Shown here: positions 58,415 to 64,000 of the stretch, in pieces
Position numbering within the stretch: position 1 is the first letter of the stretch
How the letters are laid out: each line of letters begins with the position of its first letter
Source of the DNA: a bacterium
GTDB taxonomy: Bacteria > Babelota > Babeliae > Babelales > JABJEI01
NCBI GenBank assembly: GCA_018663245.1
Contig: JABJEI010000003.1
Location: 1 to 64,000, forward strand
Direction: 5' to 3'
DNA: 64,000 nucleotides
Translations under genes and position numbers: made by a program
Notes under the pieces: generated by a model
The model's input: only the letters and a program-made list of their open reading frames with translations
Database searches by the model: none
What the model was told of the DNA's origin: nothing

Positions 58415-59791
58415 ATGAAACGCTTAGTCGCATTATTGGTTCTAATTCTGGGCCAAGGATATACAATTCTGGCCGTGGACGATGAATCATCTTTTGTACA
58501 AAATCCATTACAACAAACATTATCTTTGTTGGGCTACCAAAAAAGCGATGTAGTGCTTAAAGGTGGTCGCTTGGTGGGTAAGAATCGGCTTGATATTAGA
58601 TCTAAAGCTTTGAGTAAGGTAGCTCTGGAGTATGTTCCTTATTTAGGCGCTAGCCATGAGCAACTATTTTATTGTAATTATATTAAATCTCGCACGCCTA
58701 AGTGGAGTCCTGATAGTACACAACTAGCGATTACACCAGCTGCCCCTAAAGAGTGGAAGCATTATGAAAAAGATGAAGGGGTAGGTGTATACAATCTACT
58801 TACAAAAAAAACGGTGTTATTGTCGTGCCCGGATGCTGGGTCGCTGAAGCACAGAAATACAGCATGGAGCTTTGACAGCAAAAAGATTGTCGCTGATTAC
58901 AATGGCTCTCGTGGCACGATGGTAATTTTTGATGTAAATAAAGCTAAGCTGAGATGCCAGTTAAATTATGGAAACAGGTTTGAAGATAAGATTCATGCTT
59001 TGTGCTGGGATAAGTCTGGTAATACCGTCGCAGTTATAAACAGAGACTTTTCTATTGGGCTATGGGACGCAAATTGTGGTAAAAAAATGAAGTCTTTGGT
59101 GTCCGGGTTTGAGCGTATAGCAAGGTTGCAGGGTTTGGCAGAGCCCGGGTCATATTCAATAAACATTGCGTACAATCCTAATGATAACAATCAGCTTGTT
59201 ATGGAGCTTGGCCGTACAGTATCTGTGCTGGATGTTAGGAGTGGTAAGTCTATAGCTTATGTGAATACTGTGCAGGAAGAACTAAAAAAGAATATGCAGT
59301 GGGCGGCTGAGTTAATCAAAGATAGTAATAATGGTTTTGAGTGTAATATTTCAGAGTTAAGTCATGATGGTAACACAAATGCTGTAGTTCATTCAGTTAG
59401 CTCTAAATCTTTTTGTTGTTCCGATAAAAAAAATATCAGGTTGATTCCCAGTAATAATAAAATAGTCGATCTTGAACACTTCAAGGATATTGCCGACGAT
59501 AAGGGAAAAGTCCAATCTATTCAATGGTCTCCCGATGATACCTGTTTGGTTGTGCGTGTTGAATCCGAAGTTCACAATGGCTTGGAGCGACCGACTGAGG
59601 AATATGAAGTTTATGACCTTGCGGGCAAGTTGCGTGGTGTGGAAGTTGAGAACCTGTTGGCACTATCATCGTTAGCTTCCAATAAAGACCAAAACTTTAA
59701 ATTAGTTGCAAACAAGCTTAAGGCTGTTATTGATAAGCCAGATAAGCTTGACAACCTTCTTGCTAAGAAGACAAAGGAGATGTTTGGCTAA
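58415..59791 (+). CDS. secreted WD40-like beta-propeller protein (array copy 3)
   Basis: MKRLVALLVLILGQGYTILAVD signal; CWDKSGNTVAVINRDFSIGLWDANCGKK; YEVYDLAGKLRG. Confidence 0.85.
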   Translation: MKRLVALLVLILGQGYTILAVDDESSFVQNPLQQTLSLLGYQKSDVVLKGGRLVGKNRLDIRSKALSKVALEYVPYLGASHEQLFYCNYIKSRTPKWSPDSTQLAITPAAPKEWKHYEKDEGVGVYNLLTKKTVLLSCPDAGSLKHRNTAWSFDSKKIVADYNGSRGTMVIFDVNKAKLRCQLNYGNRFEDKIHALCWDKSGNTVAVINRDFSIGLWDANCGKKMKSLVSGFERIARLQGLAEPGSYSINIAYNPNDNNQLVMELGRTVSVLDVRSGKSIAYVNTVQEELKKNMQWAAELIKDSNNGFECNISELSHDGNTNAVVHSVSSKSFCCSDKKNIRLIPSNNKIVDLEHFKDIADDKGKVQSIQWSPDDTCLVVRVESEVHNGLERPTEEYEVYDLAGKLRGVEVENLLALSSLASNKDQNFKLVANKLKAVIDKPDKLDNLLAKKTKEMFG

Positions 59792-59879
59792 AAACTGTAT
59801 CGACAATCGGGACAGTGCCTTACTAGCATGATTTTGGCTAATTTTGACCAGTTTAATATTTTGAATAAAGGAATATCAG

Positions 59880-61328
59880 ATGAAACGTTTAGCAGCTTTG
59901 TTAGCTTTAATTATGGGGTTTGGGTGTTCAAGCCTGGCCATGGAGAATGGATCATCGTCTGAGACAAAACAAGATCCTTTACAATCAGCTTTGCTTTCGT
60001 TGGGTTTCAGCAAAACCGATGCGACCACCAAAGATGGACTTTTGGTGAGCAAGAAAATGTCCGATATTAAACACAAAGCTTTGTTGAGGGCTATTCATAA
60101 GCGCGTTTATTATCGGGACATATCTCACAATGACGTTGACTGTGATAGGAATGTTGAACCTCGTACTATTAAATGGGGTCCAAATAGTGAGAAGCTAGCG
60201 ATTACGCCGGGTGTGTGTAACTTTCGTGATGATGGTCAGTATGATGAAGGGGTAAGTATTTACAATGCCCTGACAAAAAAAACAAATTTACTGTCGTGCG
60301 ATGGGGCTGGAATGTTGAAACACAATAAAACAGTTTGGAGCCATAATGGTGATAAGATTGCAGATATTTATGATAAAAGCCCAGTACGAATTTGGGATGT
60401 AAATACAGCACAAGAGATATCTAAATTTAAGCATCAGGACGCAATGGCTTTATGTTGGAGTCCGGATGACGATACTATTGTAGTCGTCGAGGATATGAAC
60501 AAGGATATCGTTGTTAATTTTTTTGATACAAAAAGTGGGCAAAAGAGATCCTTTAAGTCAGGTGTTAAAGATTTATCAGGGTTTCAATATTTATCATGCC
60601 CAACGTCATTATTGGTAGATGCTAAATGGAATCCTGACAATGACAACCAGCTTGCTATTAGGCTTGATGAAGTAGTATCTATGCTGGATGTTAGAAGTGG
60701 TAAGTGTGTAAAACATGTGATTACTGAGTATGAATCGTTAGCAGATACGATACCATGGGCAAAGGGGTTAATTCCTGACATTAAAACGCCTGAACTTAGC
60801 TGTGATGGTAGCATGGAGGTTAAGCACCATTATAACTCGATTTGCCAAAGAACTTTTGTGAATTTGAGAGATTTTGAGGCGGATAAATTAAGTGATGGAA
60901 AGTATTCAGGTGTAGTAAAGCTAGGATTGGATTCATTTTATGGCAAAGTTCAATCCACTAGCTGGGCTCCTGATAATACGCGTTTTGCTGTTGATATTGG
61001 GAGGCATTGCAAGGTGTATGATATCGCAGGCAAGTTTCGACACTTAACCGTGGACAATTTATTGTTTTTATCGTCGATAACCTCAAAAAATCAATATAAA
61101 AAAAATAAATTGTTTGACAACTTGTTGTCTGGTCCTGAGAAATGGCCTAAAGAATTTGAAGGCAAAGCGTTTAATCTGTTTATTAATAAGTTTAAAAGTC
61201 TGGTTAGTGCATGCGATGATTATAAAAATCTTGGGAAATTTCTTAAATATTTTTGTGATAAAAATAATATAAAAGATAAGAATATAAACGTAGATGTTAC
61301 ATCTTATTTTTTAGATGATAGTGATTAG
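59880..61328 (+). CDS. secreted WD40-like beta-propeller protein (array copy 4)
   Basis: MKRLAALLALIMGFGCSSLAMENGSSS signal; VWSHNGDKIADIYDKSPVRIWDV; CKVYDIAGKFRH. Confidence 0.85.
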   Translation: MKRLAALLALIMGFGCSSLAMENGSSSETKQDPLQSALLSLGFSKTDATTKDGLLVSKKMSDIKHKALLRAIHKRVYYRDISHNDVDCDRNVEPRTIKWGPNSEKLAITPGVCNFRDDGQYDEGVSIYNALTKKTNLLSCDGAGMLKHNKTVWSHNGDKIADIYDKSPVRIWDVNTAQEISKFKHQDAMALCWSPDDDTIVVVEDMNKDIVVNFFDTKSGQKRSFKSGVKDLSGFQYLSCPTSLLVDAKWNPDNDNQLAIRLDEVVSMLDVRSGKCVKHVITEYESLADTIPWAKGLIPDIKTPELSCDGSMEVKHHYNSICQRTFVNLRDFEADKLSDGKYSGVVKLGLDSFYGKVQSTSWAPDNTRFAVDIGRHCKVYDIAGKFRHLTVDNLLFLSSITSKNQYKKNKLFDNLLSGPEKWPKEFEGKAFNLFINKFKSLVSACDDYKNLGKFLKYFCDKNNIKDKNINVDVTSYFLDDSD

Positions 61329-61408
61329 ATCTTGCTTTCTATTTCTTTCAATTGGGCGTGCTGCTCAAAGTAGCTAGCGAGTAATACTTTCAAGCTCATA
61401 TCGACATT
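61326..61408 (-). pseudogene. relic of the sbcD 3' end between array copies 4 and 5
   Basis: GATCTTGCTTTCTATTTCTTT...TGCTGCTCAAAGTAGCTAGCGAGTAATACTTTCAAGCTCATATCGAC matches the sbcD 3' end at 62978-63100 with an internal gap. Confidence 0.75.
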
Positions 61409-61436
61409 AAAAAGCCTAAAATATAGGGAATATCAG

Positions 61437-62972
61437 ATGAAACGTTTGGCAGCTTTGTTAGTTTTAATTTTGGGGCCTGGGTGTGCAACCTTGGCCATGG
61501 ATAAAGATGGATCATCGTCTGATTCAAAACAAAATTCTTTACAACCAGCCTTACGCTTGTTGGGTTACACAAAGAGCGATGCAACATTCGAAAATGGTTT
61601 TTTGGTGAGCAATAAATTACCTGATATTGGACGCACAGCTTTAGAGGCGGTGATTCATAAATATCTCCTTGATTTGAATATAATAAGTAAAGAAAAAACG
61701 TATGTTGAGCTTGTAAAGCATCGTATAACTAAGTTTAGTTCGAATAGCAGCCTGCTTGCGATTACACCGGGCAATCGTGTGTATCACAGCGATAGGGGAT
61801 GCGACGAAGGTGTTGATATATACGATGTAGCAACGGGCACAACAAAATCCTTGTTGTGCGTAGGGGCCGGGTTGTTGCGATGTGCCAATACAGAATTTGA
61901 TCCGAATGGTAAGAAGATCGTCGTAGATCATAATGGCTCTTTTGGTGTGATGCCGATTTGGGATATTGAGACAGCTAAAGTGACATCTCAACTGAAGTAT
62001 GGTGAAAAATTTGAAGATGCGGTTCGCGCTCTATGTTGGAATAAACATGGTAATACTATCGCAACTGTGAATAAAGAGACTGTCGTTTTATGGGATACAA
62101 AAAGCGGACAAAAAAATAACACTTTCAAGCTAGGCAACGTGTCATCTTCGATGCAGGAAAAAGCAAAAATCGCGTACAACCCTAGTGATGACAATCAACT
62201 AGCTATACTGCTTGGTCCCGTGATGCGTTTTTGGGATGTTAGGAAGGTTAAGTGCTTAAAGTGCATTGATACTTCCAAAGGTGAATTAAAAGAAGTCGAG
62301 CTGTGGATGCCAAAGGTGTCGTTGTCTGAACAGGCTCAAAATAGGCAAGTTTATGAAGAGCGCTCATTGCGCCTAGACTCTGATTTTAAAATAAAATGTA
62401 TTGCGTATAGCCCTAATCGTAAAATAAAAGCTACGGGGCGGCAATCAAAATCTTGGGGGCATACTACAGAATTAAAAAAACATTTGGACAACAATTGGTT
62501 TGGGACTTTTACTAAAGAATTGGGTTGGGAGTCTGTTGATAACAGTAGTGAGTTGCAATCTATTTGTTGGGCTTTCGATAATACAGCCCTTGTTGAGCGT
62601 TTAAAAGATGTTGATTGTTGGGGGAAAACTGTGCGTGAAAAATATAAGGTGCATGATTTAGCGGGCAAGTTGCGTCAAGAGCCGGTTAATAACCTACTAT
62701 TCTTATTGTCATCCAAGAATAATGATGATCTTAATAAAAAATTTGAATCTAAATTAGGTACTGAGGCTTTAAGGTTAGCTAAGCTTTCGGGTCCACTAGA
62801 GGTGATTGAATTGGTTAGCGATGAACGATATAAAAAAGATATTGATAACACGATCGGGGGATTTGGTGGTCATAATCATATAATACAACGACGAATAAGA
62901 CATTATCACATGAACAGGATTAATGAAGGTGAACAGGGTTTAGTACAGGAAAAAACCTTAAACAAGGTCTAG
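61437..62972 (+). CDS. secreted WD40-like beta-propeller protein (array copy 5)
   Basis: MKRLAALLVLILGPGCATLAMDKDGSSS signal; CWNKHGNTIATVNKETVVLWDTKSGQK; YKVHDLAGKLRQ. Confidence 0.85.
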   Translation: MKRLAALLVLILGPGCATLAMDKDGSSSDSKQNSLQPALRLLGYTKSDATFENGFLVSNKLPDIGRTALEAVIHKYLLDLNIISKEKTYVELVKHRITKFSSNSSLLAITPGNRVYHSDRGCDEGVDIYDVATGTTKSLLCVGAGLLRCANTEFDPNGKKIVVDHNGSFGVMPIWDIETAKVTSQLKYGEKFEDAVRALCWNKHGNTIATVNKETVVLWDTKSGQKNNTFKLGNVSSSMQEKAKIAYNPSDDNQLAILLGPVMRFWDVRKVKCLKCIDTSKGELKEVELWMPKVSLSEQAQNRQVYEERSLRLDSDFKIKCIAYSPNRKIKATGRQSKSWGHTTELKKHLDNNWFGTFTKELGWESVDNSSELQSICWAFDNTALVERLKDVDCWGKTVREKYKVHDLAGKLRQEPVNNLLFLLSSKNNDDLNKKFESKLGTEALRLAKLSGPLEVIELVSDERYKKDIDNTIGGFGGHNHIIQRRIRHYHMNRINEGEQGLVQEKTLNKV

Positions 62973-64000
62973 GACGAGATCTCGGTTTCTATTTCTTGTT
63001 CCATGAAGAGAGCTTTTTTGATCAATTCATCCTTTTTGTCTTTCCACTCTGCATGCTGCTCAAAGTAGCTAGCAAGTAACGTTTGTAGACTCATGTCGAC
63101 TTTAAGTGAGCTGCGTTTGGTTCGTGTTTTGGGGATGTGTACAGGGAAGACTCCCACCACATAAATTGCATCCCGGCAGGCATGTTCGATTGCGTTTAGA
63201 CTGACCGTGTCCTGTGCATCTGCTGGGACATGGTACACAATTTTTAAGACAGCATCTTTAACATCATATTTTTTGATTTTGGCCAGTATTTGCTGGGTCT
63301 GATTCTCTTCCCCTGATAGCTTGACTTCAATCTGGTGGAATGGCCGAATTGGTGTCTTGATGAAGGTATACGAGGCTTTATTCTTTTTGGGTATTGAGAC
63401 CAGGCAGAAACCTTTTTCTTCTTTGCGCTCTCCAAAATCAATTCGCTCAATCGAGCCCGAATAAATTACGCTAGGGTAGCCGTTTGAATTTAGGTTTTGG
63501 TGTCGATGCAGGTGGCCCAAGGCAACGTAGTCAAATGGTTTGATCGCAAGTTGCGATGGCAAGATGACAGGGTCTGTCCCATAAATTGCTCTACGTTCTG
63601 AGCCAGAGAATACACCGCTGCTTACAGTTAAGTGGCCTGCTAGTACTGCTGGTATGTCCGGGTCAAGTTCGGCTGCCATGTCGGCAATAATTTGTGATAC
63701 GCCCGATGCTATGTAATCGGTAAGTTGATTTGCATCTTTAAAATTATGTTTAAAGCTGATTGCCAATGAGTTACGCGTAGGCCATGGGATTCCTACGATA
63801 TTTATTGGGCCATTTTTGGTTTCTAGGCGAATCGTCTTAGGCTTTGATATTACATGGAAACCGCCAACGGGCAGGTCTGCAAATAGTTCTAGTGCATGGG
63901 ACTTGCCAAAGCTTAGCGGATTATCATGATTACCTACGATAATTATTATCGGAATTTGTGCTTGGTAAAGTCGTAGAAGACAGCCCATCATCAATTTTTG
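62969..64000 (-). CDS. sbcD: SbcD-like DNA repair exonuclease (metallophosphoesterase); N-terminus beyond the window
   Basis: IIIVGNHDNPLSFG, VLAGHLTVS, YVALGHLHRHQNLNSNGYPSVIYSGSIERIDFGERKEEKGF; frame open at the window edge. Confidence 0.88.
   Translation of the reverse strand, partial: QKLMMGCLLRLYQAQIPIIIIVGNHDNPLSFGKSHALELFADLPVGGFHVISKPKTIRLETKNGPINIVGIPWPTRNSLAISFKHNFKDANQLTDYIASGVSQIIADMAAELDPDIPAVLAGHLTVSSGVFSGSERRAIYGTDPVILPSQLAIKPFDYVALGHLHRHQNLNSNGYPSVIYSGSIERIDFGERKEEKGFCLVSIPKKNKASYTFIKTPIRPFHQIEVKLSGEENQTQQILAKIKKYDVKDAVLKIVYHVPADAQDTVSLNAIEHACRDAIYVVGVFPVHIPKTRTKRSSLKVDMSLQTLLASYFEQHAEWKDKKDELIKKALFMEQEIETEISS

Noticed and set aside
55118-62972. Array proteins considered as lipoproteins because of the Cys in the signal region
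   Set aside because: Residues before the Cys (GSEC, GFGC, GPGC) do not fit a good lipobox, and copy 3 has Tyr there; ordinary Sec signal peptides are more likely.
1-64000. CRISPR arrays, tRNA and rRNA genes
   Set aside because: No regularly spaced direct repeats and no tRNA/rRNA consensus regions recognised by eye; a tRNAscan/Infernal run would be needed to exclude them formally.

Overview
This 64 kb window is a compact, AT-leaning bacterial chromosome segment. It carries core information-processing and cell-envelope genes: ftsY, rnhB, rpsF/rpsR, tsaB, ruvX, murE, nrdA/B, pgi-zwf-gnd, tkt, the lgt-dnaG-rpoD block, mnmG, mraY, murB, tgt, pheT-lspA and sbcD. Between them are many small lineage-specific secreted proteins. 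Gene content, amino-acid permeases, a queuine-salvage pair and a Chlamydia-like ribonucleotide reductase suggest a host-associated bacterium, possibly Candidatus Dependentiae/TM6; that placement is inference only. The most interesting regions are: (i) a putative polymorphic-toxin C-terminus followed by two translationally coupled paralogous ORFs that look like immunity genes (1-1645); (ii) an NrdB with the class Ic signature, Phe in place of the radical Tyr; (iii) a Tgt whose substrate-pocket residues look eukaryote/queuine-like and whose Zn-binding CxCxxC...H motif is eroded, next to a yhhQ-type queuosine-precursor transporter; (iv) a repeat-dense non-coding island (41.25-42.38 kb) with two MITE-like elements; and (v) a five-gene tandem array of secreted WD40-like proteins (55.1-63.0 kb) with a probable frameshift, a probable internal deletion, and a relic of the sbcD 3' end between copies. 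Two small ORFs below the supplied track's length cutoff were found by eye (10476-10655 and 14178-14321, both minus strand). No tRNA, rRNA, CRISPR array or transposase was recognised.
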